Source: CAADGU01 sp035444285
Lineage (GTDB): Bacteria > Chloroflexota > Anaerolineae > Promineifilales > Promineifilaceae
Direction of reading: 5' to 3'
Assembly (NCBI GenBank): GCA_035444285.1
Contig: DAOMOK010000019.1
Coordinates: 85,281 to 149,280, forward strand
DNA: 64,000 bases
Below, piece after piece: positions 49,461 through 59,033 of the stretch. How positions within the stretch are numbered: position 1 is the first letter of the stretch; each line of letters starts with the position of its first letter. The notes below the pieces were generated by a model. The model was not told the origin of the DNA. It ran no database searches and saw only the letters and a program-made list of their open reading frames with translations. A program made the translations under genes and the position numbers.

Positions 49461-51174
49461 GAATAAACAATTTCGCAGTTATGAATGGTTTGGCAACCGG
49501 GATGTGTTGGGGTTTACGCATCGCAGTTGGATCAAGAACCAGGGGCATCCCGATCAGATGTTTGACGGCCGTCCCGTCATCGGCATCTGCAACACCTGGA
49601 GCGACCTGACGCCCTGCAACGCCCACTTCCGCATCCTGGCGGAGATGGTCAAACGCGGCGTCTATGAAGCCGGCGGCTACCCGCTGGAATTCCCCGTCAT
49701 GTCGTTGGGCGAGGTGCTGATGCGCCCCACCACCATGCTCTACCGCAATCTGGCGAGTATGGATGTGGAGGAGACGATCCGCGCCAACCCGCTGGATGGC
49801 GTGGTGCTGCTGACCGGCTGTGACAAAACCACCCCGTCCACCGTCATGGGCGCGTGCAGCGTGGACATCCCCACCATCGTTTTGCCCGGCGGCCCCATGC
49901 TCAACGGCAAATATCGCGGCCGGGACATTGGCTCCGGCACCTCGGTCTGGGAATTCACCGACGACCTGCGCAGTGGCAAAATCTCCATGGAAGATTACAT
50001 GGAGGCGGAGTCCTGCATGTCCCGTTCCGACGGGCACTGCATGACCATGGGCACGGCTTCGACGATGGCCTGCATGGTGGAATCCTTGGGGCTGACGCTG
50101 CCGGGCGCGGCGGCCATCCCCGCCGCCGATTCACGCCGCCGCCGCCTGGCCCACCTGACGGGCAACCGCATTGTGCAGATGGTGAAGGAAGATTTACGGC
50201 CGTCGCACATCCTCACCCGCGCCAATTTTGGAAACGCCATCATGGTCAATGCTGCCGTCGGTGGCTCGTCTAACTTTGTGGTGCATCTGCTGGCGATTGC
50301 CGGGCGGGTGGGGGTGGAACTGGCGCTGGATGACTTTGACCGCCTGGGCAGTCACCTGCCACTGTTGGTGAATTTGATGCCCTCCGGCCAATTTTTGATG
50401 GAAGATTTTTATTATGCGGGCGGCGTCCCGGTGGTCATTCAAGAGTTGGCGGAAAAATTGCACCTGGATGCGCTGACGGTGACGGGCAAATCTATTGGAG
50501 AGAATACAGCGGGTGCCCCTTGTTACGGCCGTGACGTCATCGCCCCCTTTGACCAGCCTATCAAACGGCAGGCCGGGCTGGCTGTGTTGTATGGCAACTT
50601 GTGCGCCGATGGGGCCATCATCAAACCTTCGGCGGCCACGCCAGACCTGATGCATCATCGCGGGCGGGCAGTGGTCTTTGAGGATATTGATGATTACCAC
50701 ACCCGCATTGATGACCCCGACCTGGATGTGGACGCTGATTGTGTGTTGGTGCTGAAACAGGTTGGCCCGAAGGGGTATCCGGGCATGCCAGAGGTGGGCA
50801 ATTTTGGCCTGCCCGCCAAACTGCTGAAACAGGGGGTGACGGATATGGTGCGGATTAGTGACGGCCGTATGTCCGGTACAGCCTACGGCACGGTTGTCTT
50901 ACATGTGGCCCCCGAATCAGCCATTGGCGGTACGCTGGCGCTGGTGCAAAACGGGGACATGATTGAACTGGATGTGAACGGCCGTCGCCTGCATCTGGAT
51001 GTGCCCGATGATGAACTGGCCCGCCGCCGCGCCGCCTGGCAGCCCCGCCCGCCACACACCGAACGTGGCTACGTCAGCCTCTTTCTGGAACACGTGCAGC
51101 AGGCCCACCTGGGTGTGGATTTTGACTTCCTGGTGGGTAAATCCGGCGCGGCCGTAGCGCACGGGAATCATTAG
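49453..51174 (+). CDS. IlvD/Edd-family sugar-acid dehydratase (L-arabinonate dehydratase-like)
   Basis: A 573-residue iron-sulfur dehydratase. The start RSWIKNQG and the IGICNTWSDLTPCN motif are typical of the pentonate branch (L-arabinonate and D-xylonate dehydratases) rather than of true IlvD. Candidate cluster cysteines are in GICNTW (near 46), TGCDKTTP (near 122) and GHCMTMGTAS (near 196). MEDFYYAGGVPVV and ISDGRMSGTAYG complete the active site. It would convert an aldonate to a 2-keto-3-deoxy acid. AGGAGG lies before the ATG, inside the previous gene. Genetic linkage to a sugar ABC importer supports aldonate use. Confidence 0.9.
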   Translation: MDENKQFRSYEWFGNRDVLGFTHRSWIKNQGHPDQMFDGRPVIGICNTWSDLTPCNAHFRILAEMVKRGVYEAGGYPLEFPVMSLGEVLMRPTTMLYRNLASMDVEETIRANPLDGVVLLTGCDKTTPSTVMGACSVDIPTIVLPGGPMLNGKYRGRDIGSGTSVWEFTDDLRSGKISMEDYMEAESCMSRSDGHCMTMGTASTMACMVESLGLTLPGAAAIPAADSRRRRLAHLTGNRIVQMVKEDLRPSHILTRANFGNAIMVNAAVGGSSNFVVHLLAIAGRVGVELALDDFDRLGSHLPLLVNLMPSGQFLMEDFYYAGGVPVVIQELAEKLHLDALTVTGKSIGENTAGAPCYGRDVIAPFDQPIKRQAGLAVLYGNLCADGAIIKPSAATPDLMHHRGRAVVFEDIDDYHTRIDDPDLDVDADCVLVLKQVGPKGYPGMPEVGNFGLPAKLLKQGVTDMVRISDGRMSGTAYGTVVLHVAPESAIGGTLALVQNGDMIELDVNGRRLHLDVPDDELARRRAAWQPRPPHTERGYVSLFLEHVQQAHLGVDFDFLVGKSGAAVAHGNH

Positions 51175-51176
51175 TT

Positions 51177-51227
51177 GGTAATTGGTTATCGGTAATCGGT
51201 CATGCCGATTACCGATAACCGATTACC
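51177..51227. repeat. Inverted repeat between convergent genes
   Basis: A 23-base arm with core GGTTATCGGTAATCGG (51177-51199) is complemented, with one mismatch, by 51205-51227. It occupies nearly the whole gap between the convergent dehydratase and 5'-nucleotidase genes. Confidence 0.9.
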
Positions 51228-51235
51228 GACGAATC

Positions 51236-52969
51236 TTAGGGTAATTCATTAACGCGGTCGGTGCTTGGCGGCGCGACCGGACTAAATGTGCCCAGGTAGT
51301 TGATAAGCGCCTGGAGATCATTACCGCCATCGAGCCGTGGCGTGGTGATCGTGCCGAACGTGGTGAAGTTATCGCCACCGTCGGCCAGGAAATTATTCAC
51401 GGTGACGTTGTAGGTCGCGTTCGGGTCCAGGTCAACGCCGTTCAGCTTCACATTGCTCACCGTGACAGCGGTGCAGTTACCGCCTACGATGGTCTTGGCC
51501 AGGTCGTAGGTAAAGCCATCCGATACACCCAGGTGCAGGAACGGCCGGCTTGAACCCAGCGGTTGACATTGCTCCTCAAGTACGGACACGATCTCGGCGC
51601 CGGTCATGGCAAAGGTGATCAGCGTGTTGCCGAACGGTTGGAACGTGAACGCCTCACCGTAAGTGACAACACCGTCACCCTCTGAACCAGATTGCAGGTA
51701 GGTCAGGTCAGAACGCACACCGCCGGGGTTCATGAACGCAATCTGAGCGAAGTTGGACGACGTTGCCCATAGTTGGGCGTCGGCAACCAGGTTGCCGGCC
51801 GCCGACTCGACCCCGCGGTCCGATCCACCAACGCCGCCACGATTGATGTCTGCCGTAATCGTGCCGACCGGGTTGTTGCCGGCGGCATCAAACAGCGGCT
51901 GCCATTTGGCAATGACGGCCGTGAGCGCCGGGTCAGGGTTCAGAGACGCCTGATCAACGATGTGGTTGGTGGCGGTGCTGAGGTCGCGGCGAACATCGTG
52001 CGTCCGTTTATCCAGGACGAGGCTCATTTCTGAGACTACGCGCCCATAGGAGTAGGCGCTGGTGACGATTCGTGGTTGACCGGCGGGGTCGGCAAGTACG
52101 CAGTTGTACGGTAGATGGGTGTGGCCGGTGATGATGGCGTCAATCTCAGGATCAAGGGCATCGTTGATGGCGACGATGGGGCCGGAGATGCCCACACACG
52201 CATCCACGTCACCGGGAGGTGGTGTTTGTGACCCGCCTTCGTGCAGCAGCACGATAATGGCTTCAACGCCCTGAGCCTTCAGGATGGGGACGAGGGCGTT
52301 TGCCGTCTCGGCTTCGTCCAGGAATTCCCAACCCTGAATGCCGACTGCGGCGACCAGGGTGTCGGTTGCCTCAAGCGTCATACCAATGAAGGCGACCTTC
52401 ACGTTTTGGAACCGCTCGATCCAGTAAGGGGGAAGGGGCGTCTCGCCGGTGGTCTCGTTGACGACATTGGCGGCGAGCCATTGGAAGTCAGCGCCAGCGT
52501 AGGGTGCATCGGGGAAGTAGCAACCATCTACCGGGTGACAACCGCCGTACTGCATACGGAGTAATTCGGTAACACCCTCATCGAACTCGTGATTGCCGAC
52601 GCCGGAAACATTCAGCCCCAATGCGTTCAGCGACTCAACAGAGGGTTCATCGTGGAAGAGGCCGGAAAAGGCGGGTGAGCCGCCAATAAGGTCGCCGGCA
52701 GCGACGGTCAGGCTGTACTTCTGGCCTTGACGCAGTTGGTTGAGCTTGGCGGCGAGATACTCGGAACCACCGGCGGGCATGCCGTTGACCGTACCGGCTG
52801 TACTCGCCTCGAGATGGCCGTGGTAGTCGTTGAAGCTGAGGATCTGGACGTTAATGAGTTGGCCCCTCGGATCGGGATTGCCCGGACCGCCTCCTGCTGC
52901 ATAGGTCGTTGATGTCAGCAGAAAGAGCAGGGCAAAAAACAATAAAACTTTAACTAATTTTTGTCGCAT
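51236..52969 (-). CDS. Secreted 5'-nucleotidase/metallophosphatase (UshA family)
   Basis: A 577-residue exported enzyme with a signal peptide (LLFFALLFLLTSTTYAAG). The N-terminal metallophosphatase domain has all metal motifs: SFNDYHGHLEAS, AAGDLIGGSP, GVGNHEFDEG, IIVLLHEGG and ITGHTHLPYN. The C-terminal 5'-nucleotidase domain (about 370-577) binds the nucleotide (NPGGVRSDL, FGNTLITFAMTG, NNFLADGGDNF). It would release phosphate and nucleosides from extracellular nucleotides. AAGGAG lies 8 bases before the ATG. Only one ACGGCCGT occurs in 1.7 kb, fewer than the average. Confidence 0.93.
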   Translation of the reverse strand: MRQKLVKVLLFFALLFLLTSTTYAAGGGPGNPDPRGQLINVQILSFNDYHGHLEASTAGTVNGMPAGGSEYLAAKLNQLRQGQKYSLTVAAGDLIGGSPAFSGLFHDEPSVESLNALGLNVSGVGNHEFDEGVTELLRMQYGGCHPVDGCYFPDAPYAGADFQWLAANVVNETTGETPLPPYWIERFQNVKVAFIGMTLEATDTLVAAVGIQGWEFLDEAETANALVPILKAQGVEAIIVLLHEGGSQTPPPGDVDACVGISGPIVAINDALDPEIDAIITGHTHLPYNCVLADPAGQPRIVTSAYSYGRVVSEMSLVLDKRTHDVRRDLSTATNHIVDQASLNPDPALTAVIAKWQPLFDAAGNNPVGTITADINRGGVGGSDRGVESAAGNLVADAQLWATSSNFAQIAFMNPGGVRSDLTYLQSGSEGDGVVTYGEAFTFQPFGNTLITFAMTGAEIVSVLEEQCQPLGSSRPFLHLGVSDGFTYDLAKTIVGGNCTAVTVSNVKLNGVDLDPNATYNVTVNNFLADGGDNFTTFGTITTPRLDGGNDLQALINYLGTFSPVAPPSTDRVNELP

Positions 52970-53203
52970 CTTTTTTCTCCTTTTTGCTAAAAAAATTATA
53001 AACTTGAAAGCTCAAACGTCTGGGTCTGAGGATTCTTACGCGAGGATTCCACTCCAAAATTAGCATATTACCCTTTCGTTACAGATTGCGGCCCCAAAAA
53101 TCACCCGATTACCTCTAGGATACCCCACAGCTATGATTACTGACAACCTTGTTGTTGGCCTTGGGTGCGTGGAGTTTTTGTTGGCGCTGAAGAGGAGGGC
53201 GCA

Positions 53204-53788
53204 CTATGAATCACGGTCAGCCTGTGTCAACTCTTGTGGGGTATTGATATTGGCGAAGGAACGGCCGTCGCGGTCGAACCTTTCTATTTCTTCGCGTTCC
53301 ACAAAACGGACGGTGACACGGCCGTAAAAACTGGTGATCTTGAGCTTCTGTGCTTTCAGGTTTTCCTTGATGGGGCCAAGACAGTTTTTGCTATAGATGG
53401 CGTGCAGCGGTTCGGGATATTTTTGCCAGCGGGGCACAATCACGTCGGCGGCGTCACGGTGGGTGAGCATGTAGGCCAGCAGATCGCGGTTCAACCAGGG
53501 CATGTCGCAGGCAACAACCAGAGTGTGCGGGTATTGGGCGTGATGCACGGCCGTGTAAATCCCCCCCAGCGGCCCCTGATCAGGGTAAACATCACCAAAC
53601 ATGGGCAGCCGCAAATGGGCATATGCCTCTGGACGGTTGGTGATCAATATCAGTTCGTCCCCTAAACCGGCGACGGTATCACGTACAATTTCTATCAGGG
53701 GACGGCCGTTAAACAACACAAACGACTTATCCACCCCCATCCGGCTGCTCTTGCCCCCCGCTTGAATGGCTACGGTCACTTTCGACAT
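53204..53788 (-). CDS. mobA: Molybdenum cofactor guanylyltransferase
   Basis: A 194-residue nucleotidyltransferase that links GMP to molybdopterin. The P-loop-like LAGG motif is IQAGGKSSRMGVDKSFV at the start, followed by PDQGPLGGIYTAV and VVACDMPWLNRDL with the metal-binding aspartate, then LHAIYSK. The ATG at 53788 starts MSKVTVAIQAGG; an ATG seven codons upstream also exists. The segment implies that the cell makes a bis-MGD molybdoenzyme. Confidence 0.92.
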   Translation of the reverse strand: MSKVTVAIQAGGKSSRMGVDKSFVLFNGRPLIEIVRDTVAGLGDELILITNRPEAYAHLRLPMFGDVYPDQGPLGGIYTAVHHAQYPHTLVVACDMPWLNRDLLAYMLTHRDAADVIVPRWQKYPEPLHAIYSKNCLGPIKENLKAQKLKITSFYGRVTVRFVEREEIERFDRDGRSFANINTPQELTQADRDS

Positions 53789-53839
53789 GTGTGGTTTGTC
53801 CTTTGTCATTTGGGTAATGTCTTTATTTTTTTCGCCATG

Positions 53840-53911
53840 ACTACAACGGATAATGAAATGAACGGATTCCCCTCTGGATATTTATCCGCTTATTTCCCTG
53901 TCCGTTGTAGT
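53840..53911. repeat. 72-bp element with GACTACAACGGA inverted ends
   Basis: ACTACAACGGA at 53840-53850 is complemented by TCCGTTGTAGT at 53901-53911, with partly pairing interior (ATCCGCTTATTT, GGATATTTATCC). The flank TTTCGCCATGACTACA is shared with 5411-5430, so it belongs to a dispersed family; it resembles a MITE or palindromic REP-like unit. Confidence 0.75.
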
Positions 53912-53984
53912 CTTAAAGGAGTGGGGAAAATTTCGTGACACTAACTCATTTGCCAATAACCAATGACCATTGACTATTGACCAT

Positions 53985-55139
53985 TCACAGGAACCGGTAG
54001 AAGACCTGATTGCTCAGGAACCAGCCTTTTTGTGTCAGGCGCAAACGGCCGTCCGCCAGCGATAACAATTCCCACTCGATAAGTTGTTCCACGGTACGGC
54101 CGTACACATCCAGCAGCGATTGCCCAAATTTGGCGGCAAAAGCGGTCAGGTCTAGCCCCTCGTCCAGCAGGCGTAGTTGGGTGATGAGGGTGTCCGTCAT
54201 TTGCTCTGGGGCGGTGAGGGTGTGGTGGGCGGCGACGGCCGTAGACAACGGATACCCCGGCGCTTCTGGCTGCTGCAAGCGGCGGATGTAGACGCGCGGT
54301 TGTTTCACCACTTCATAACGTATGCCCGCCGCATGGCCGTGCGCCCCCGCGCCCAGTCCCAGATATTCGCCATTGCGCCAGTAGGTCAGGTTATGGGCGC
54401 AGGCGTAGCCGGGCAATGCCCAATTGGAAATTTCGTAATGCACGTAGCCGTGCGCCGCCAGTTGCTCACAAGCCAGGGTGTACTGGTCGGCGGCTAAATC
54501 GGGGTCAGGGGCGGGGATACGGCCGTTTTCCAGCCACCGTTTCATCGGTGTGCCCGGCTCGATGGTCAGGCAGTACAGGCTCAGATGCGTAGGGCGTAAA
54601 GACAATACGGCCTGCACACTTGCCGCCCACGAGTCGAGCGTTTGCCCCGGTACGCCGTAGATCAAGTCGAGGTTTAGATTGGTGATGCCCGCCTGCCGCG
54701 CCAGTTGCACGGCCGTGACCGCCGCCGCAAAATCATGCTCCCGTTCCAACAGCGCCAGTTCGCCGGGGATGGCGCTCTGCACACCAAAACTGAGGCGGTT
54801 GATGCCCAGGGTGCGCACGGCCGTCAGGTAATCCAAATCTACCGTACCGGGATTGGCTTCCATGGTGATTTCGGCGGTTTCGGTGAGGGTGAAATGGGAG
54901 TGGACAGCCGTTAAAATCCTTTCTAGCTGCACAGGCGTCATCAATGAGGGCGTGCCCCCGCCAAAAAACAGCGTGTGCGCGGGGCGGTGTTCGTTGCCCG
55001 CCACTTGTCGAACTTCCGCCGCCAGTGCTTCCGCATACGTCATCTGCAAGTCAGCCAGACTGGTATATGTATTAAAATCGCAATACGCACAGCGGTGGCG
55101 GCAAAAGGGGATGTGGAGGTATAGGCTGAGGCTGTTCAT
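53985..55139 (-). CDS. hemW: Radical SAM heme chaperone HemW
   Basis: A 384-residue radical SAM protein. The cluster motif CRHRCAYCDF lies near residue 11, with FFGGGTPSL, EANPGTVD, FGVQSAI and GLGAGAHGH as family landmarks. The additional cysteine after the motif (C-x2-C-x-F) and the C-terminal HemW domain are typical of the heme chaperone rather than of HemN. The ATG at 55139 starts MNSLSLYLHIPFC; the open frame extends 17 codons upstream but those run into a palindrome and show no homology. Minus strand, monocistronic. Confidence 0.92.
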   Translation of the reverse strand: MNSLSLYLHIPFCRHRCAYCDFNTYTSLADLQMTYAEALAAEVRQVAGNEHRPAHTLFFGGGTPSLMTPVQLERILTAVHSHFTLTETAEITMEANPGTVDLDYLTAVRTLGINRLSFGVQSAIPGELALLEREHDFAAAVTAVQLARQAGITNLNLDLIYGVPGQTLDSWAASVQAVLSLRPTHLSLYCLTIEPGTPMKRWLENGRIPAPDPDLAADQYTLACEQLAAHGYVHYEISNWALPGYACAHNLTYWRNGEYLGLGAGAHGHAAGIRYEVVKQPRVYIRRLQQPEAPGYPLSTAVAAHHTLTAPEQMTDTLITQLRLLDEGLDLTAFAAKFGQSLLDVYGRTVEQLIEWELLSLADGRLRLTQKGWFLSNQVFYRFL

Positions 55140-55152
55140 GGGTAGGCGGGTC

Positions 55153-55222
55153 GTAGGGGCGAGGCAGTTGGGTGAAACCTTCTCTTGCAAGACCAGTTCT
55201 TTACCAACTGCCTCGCCCCTAC
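55153..55222. repeat. GTAGGGGCGAGGCAGTTGG inverted repeat
   Basis: Nineteen-base perfect arms (55153-55171 and 55204-55222) lie between hemW and the divergent histidine kinase gene. The arm sequence GCCTCGCCCCTAC is also found in the palindrome inside the creatininase-like gene at 25510-25572. Confidence 0.9.
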
Positions 55223-55333
55223 ATAGTTTTATGCACCAAAATCAGGTTGTCTAAGCTGTCTGCATACCGTATCATACCAATACCAAAGTAATGTATCCAC
55301 TCTGCCCACTAGCAGTATCAGAGGCAACAACCC

Positions 55334-56578
55334 ATGACAACAGGTTTCCTTCCCCAACTTGACAATCGGCGACTGGTGCGCATGGTCGAGATCAGCCGCA
55401 TCCTCAATTCAGAAACACATTTGGAGCAACTGCTCTCTACCATCATCAAAGAAGCCGCCGAGCTAACGACAGCCGAAGCCGCTTCCATCTTTTTGTTGGA
55501 CCCCCGTACCCGCCAACTGTTGTTTACGGCTTCGTCTAACCCCATCCCCGCCAACATGGCCAATATCCCGGTTTCTTTGGACAACAGCATCGCCGGAGCC
55601 ATCGTTAAGGCTAACCGCCCTATGTATATCCAGGATGTCTCATCAGACTCGCGCTGGAATAAAAACATTGACCAGGCGATTGATTTCCAGACCAAATCCA
55701 TTTTGGGTGTGCCCATGCGCAATGGTAACAAGGAGCCGGTGGGGGTACTAGAGGCGATTAACAAACAGGATGCCGCCCATTTTTCCCGTGAGGACTTTGA
55801 AACCCTGACGGTGTTGGCCGATATTGCCGGGGTGGCGGTGGAAAAAGCGCGCCTGATTGAGGAATTGGAGAAAGCGAATAATGAACTGGCGGAACTGGAT
55901 GAGCTAAAAACGAATTTTATCGCTATAGCCTCCCATGAACTGCGCACGCCGTTGTCGGTGATTTTGGGGTATGTTTCCTTTTTGCGGGATGAGGCGGGGC
56001 CGGAGATGGCGGCGCAAATGGACAGTGTGCTGGGCGCGGCCGTACATCTGCGTACCCTGATTCAAGATATGCTCAATTTGCGGTATGTGGATGCCGGGGA
56101 AACGGCCGTGAACCGTGAACGGGTAGACTTCGTGGAGATTGTGCGGGGGATGAAGGCTCACGCAGATGAAACGGCCGTGGCCAAACAACAAACCATTAAC
56201 GTCAAACTGCCCAATACCCCCATTCCTGTGATGGTAGACCGGGGTATGATCGAAGTAGTGTTGGGCAACCTGCTGGACAATGCCGTGAAATTTACGCCAC
56301 AAGGGGGAAGTATTCTCATTGCCGTACAGCCGCAGGGGTCCGAAGTCTGGTTCCGTATTCAGGACACCGGCGTCGGTATTCCCGAAAACCAGGTCAACCG
56401 CATCTTTCGTCGCTTTTATCAGGTGGAATCGGCGCTGCGCCGCAGCTACGAAGGCATGGGGTTAGGGCTGGCGATTGCCAAAGAGTTGGTAGAGTTGAAT
56501 GACGGCCGTATCTGGGCCGAAAGTGTAGAAGGGCTGGGTAGTGAATTTTTTGTGGCCCTGCCCCGTGTAAATGCCTGA
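55334..56578 (+). CDS. GAF-domain sensor histidine kinase
   Basis: A 414-residue cytoplasmic-looking histidine kinase without membrane segments. A GAF domain (about 25-175) senses an unknown ligand. A short coiled coil leads into the HisKA dimerisation helix with the phospho-accepting histidine in SHELRTPLSVILG (about 197). The ATPase domain has the N box (NLLDNAVKFTPQGG), G1 (DTGVGIPE), F box and G2 (GMGLGLAI). No response regulator is adjacent, so the partner is elsewhere. The gene ends in a hairpin leader before the amylosucrase-like gene. Confidence 0.93.
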   Translation: MTTGFLPQLDNRRLVRMVEISRILNSETHLEQLLSTIIKEAAELTTAEAASIFLLDPRTRQLLFTASSNPIPANMANIPVSLDNSIAGAIVKANRPMYIQDVSSDSRWNKNIDQAIDFQTKSILGVPMRNGNKEPVGVLEAINKQDAAHFSREDFETLTVLADIAGVAVEKARLIEELEKANNELAELDELKTNFIAIASHELRTPLSVILGYVSFLRDEAGPEMAAQMDSVLGAAVHLRTLIQDMLNLRYVDAGETAVNRERVDFVEIVRGMKAHADETAVAKQQTINVKLPNTPIPVMVDRGMIEVVLGNLLDNAVKFTPQGGSILIAVQPQGSEVWFRIQDTGVGIPENQVNRIFRRFYQVESALRRSYEGMGLGLAIAKELVELNDGRIWAESVEGLGSEFFVALPRVNA

Positions 56579-56626
56579 GATTGGGAGATTGAGAGATTCA
56601 ATAACATAACATAATCTCCTAATCTC
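56577..56626. repeat. GAGATTGGGAGATT inverted repeat
   Basis: GAGATTGGGAGATT (starting in the kinase stop codon) faces AATCTCCTAATCTC (one mismatch) just before the next gene's ATG, so it may affect translation of that gene. Confidence 0.8.
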
Positions 56627-56635
56627 CAAAATAGA

Positions 56636-58567
56636 ATGGGTTTGGAAACAATAACAAAAACTTTAGAACAAGGCCCCCTGCGCCTGTTGGAACCATTAGA
56701 GCAGGAGATTTTTCAGTTGCGGTTGGAACAGGGGTGGCAGGATGTGGTACGGCCGTTGCGCCTGCTCTATGGCGCGCGTCCTGATTTTGAGACGTGGCTG
56801 GGGCGGTTCCTGGAAATCACGGCGAAGGCCTATGCGGCACGGCCGTCTGACCTGCGCCACCTGGATCTCCAGCGCGTCCACCAGCCCGACTGGTTCCAGC
56901 GCCCCGACATGATCGGCTATGTGGCCTACACTGAACGGTTTGCCCACAACCTGCCCGGCGTTCAGGACAAAATCCCGTACCTCAAAGAACTTGGCGTCAC
57001 CTATCTTCACCTCATGCCCCTGCTCCAACCGCGCCCCGGCGCTAACGATGGTGGTTATGCCGTCATGGATTATCGCCAGGTACGTGACGACCTGGGCACC
57101 ATGGCTGATCTGGCCGAACTGGCAGCCCAATTGCGCCACAATGGCATCAGCCTGTGCATAGACCTGGTCTGTAACCACACCGCCAAAGAACACCAATGGG
57201 CGCAAGCCGCTCTGCAAGGCGACCCCGATTACCAGGCTTATTACCTCATGTTCCCCGACCGCGCCCTGCCGGATGAATACGAAAAAACGGTGCGCGAAAT
57301 TTTCCCCGAATTCAAATCCGGCAGTTTCACCTACTACGAACAGATCAACCAATGGGTCTGGACCACGTTTAACGAATTTCAGTGGGATTTGAACTACGCC
57401 AATCCGGTCGTCTTTGCCGAAATGCTAGACATTATGCTCTTTCTGGCCAACCAGGGCGTAGAACTGCTGCGGCTAGATGCCGTCGCCTTTATGTGGAAAC
57501 GACTAGGCACCGACTGTGAAAACCAGCCCGAAGCCCATGCTATTTTACAGGCGTTCCGCGCCCTCAGCCGCCTCGCCGCCCCTGGTTTGCTGCTCAAAGC
57601 AGAAGCGATTGTACCGCCGCCACAGCTTGTGCCCTATCTGGGCGTGGGGGAAGCCACCGATAAGGAATGCGAAATTGCCTACCACAACGTGCTGATGGTG
57701 ACGTTATGGAGCGCCCTGGCCGAGCGCAAAGTGGTGTTGGCCACCCATGTGCTGCAAAAAATGCCGCGCATCCCGGCGCGCACCGCCTGGGTGACTTATG
57801 TGCGCTGCCATGACGATATTGGCTGGGCCATCACCGAAGAAGATGCCGCCGGCGTGGGGCTGGACGGGTTTGCCCATCGCACCTTCCTGAGTGATTTTTA
57901 CACTGGTCGGTTTGCCACCACCTTTGCGCGGGGTACCACCTTCCAGTTCAATCCCAAAACAAATGATCGTCGGGTCAACGGTTCTTGCGCTTCCCTTGCC
58001 GGGCTGGAAGTGGCCATCGAAAAAGAAAATTGGGGGGCGGCCGAACAAGCCATTCGCCGCATTTTGCTGCTGTACAGCGTCATTTTTGCTTTTGGTGGTA
58101 TTCCGCTCATCTACATGGGGGATGAAATTGGTTTGTTGAATGACCGGGGTTATGTGGATGATCCTGACCTGGCGGCCGACAGCCGCTGGATTCACCGGCC
58201 TTACATGGATTGGGAAAAGGCGGCTGAGCGGCACAACTGGCAGACGATTACCGGACGGCTGTTTCAGGGTTTACGCCAGCTTGTCACCGCCCGCAAACGC
58301 ACGCTGGCGCTGCATGCGCGCACGGCCGTGACCCCTGTCTGGACCCACAACGACCAGGTATTGGGGCTGGTTCGGGAGAGCGCCTACGGCCGTTTGCTCA
58401 TCCTGGCAAACTTCTCCGAACATCAGCAAACCATCAGCCGCGCTCGCCTGCAGGAACTGGGATTTGGCGGTTTGCTGGTTAATCGCCTGGATGAACAGTT
58501 TATCCCACCCTGGCACGACCTCAACCTGGAGCCTTACCAGAGTTACTGGTTAGTGGTAATCAATTGA
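56636..58567 (+). CDS. Amylosucrase-like alpha-glucan synthase (GH13)
   Basis: A 643-residue GH13 enzyme of the amylosucrase type, which makes alpha-glucan from sucrose. The helical N-domain (about 1-85) and the catalytic motifs are present: IDLVCNHT, then RLDAVAFMWKR (nucleophile aspartate near 280), LKAEAIVPPP (acid/base glutamate near 320) and YVRCHDDIGW (third aspartate near 390). GTDCENQPEAH is a family signature. The C-terminal beta domain is intact. No ribosome-binding site is obvious before the ATG, which follows a hairpin. Sucrose specificity would need testing. Confidence 0.88.
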   Translation: MGLETITKTLEQGPLRLLEPLEQEIFQLRLEQGWQDVVRPLRLLYGARPDFETWLGRFLEITAKAYAARPSDLRHLDLQRVHQPDWFQRPDMIGYVAYTERFAHNLPGVQDKIPYLKELGVTYLHLMPLLQPRPGANDGGYAVMDYRQVRDDLGTMADLAELAAQLRHNGISLCIDLVCNHTAKEHQWAQAALQGDPDYQAYYLMFPDRALPDEYEKTVREIFPEFKSGSFTYYEQINQWVWTTFNEFQWDLNYANPVVFAEMLDIMLFLANQGVELLRLDAVAFMWKRLGTDCENQPEAHAILQAFRALSRLAAPGLLLKAEAIVPPPQLVPYLGVGEATDKECEIAYHNVLMVTLWSALAERKVVLATHVLQKMPRIPARTAWVTYVRCHDDIGWAITEEDAAGVGLDGFAHRTFLSDFYTGRFATTFARGTTFQFNPKTNDRRVNGSCASLAGLEVAIEKENWGAAEQAIRRILLLYSVIFAFGGIPLIYMGDEIGLLNDRGYVDDPDLAADSRWIHRPYMDWEKAAERHNWQTITGRLFQGLRQLVTARKRTLALHARTAVTPVWTHNDQVLGLVRESAYGRLLILANFSEHQQTISRARLQELGFGGLLVNRLDEQFIPPWHDLNLEPYQSYWLVVIN

Positions 58568-59033
58568 CAGAAATATTCCCAATAAATTCGGGGTAATCTG
58601 GGCAGGTTAAATCTTTGGGTCTTCATGAATTCAGGCGGTTGACAACCCGTGAAGCGTGACCAGAGAGACATCACGTTTCACGCCTCAAGTTTCACGCCAA
58701 ACTCCACGAAATCCCAAAGAGCCAAATCTTTTACCCTCTCCACGCTAACAATCGCCGGGAAAATCTTGTATGAATCTGTGGCATCAATCCCTTGTTCTTG
58801 TTACAATGCCCCCTCTGTGGCAACAACTCGTTACAATAATCAAGTACTTTTTTCCCACTTTGCCTTCCTTGAAGGAACGGTATTATTCTCCCCAAACAGG
58901 GCACTGCACGGGAGCCGCTTTGCCCAAAACCCAACAACGGAGGTGAAACATTTATTGATGTAATTCCCCATAATTCCCTCATTTCCCCACAAAGTTTGTT
59001 TACCCGATTCAAAAATATAGTATGGAGAACACA
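58568..59033. other. 466-base intergenic region upstream of the M36 protease
   Basis: No gene is seen. A GTGAAGCGTGA/TCACGTTTCAC imperfect repeat lies at 58649-58681. AACGGAGGTGAAAC near 58937 looks like a ribosome-binding site but the ATG after it is followed at once by a stop codon. The rest is low in recognisable signals; it probably holds the promoter and leader of the next gene. Confidence 0.6.
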
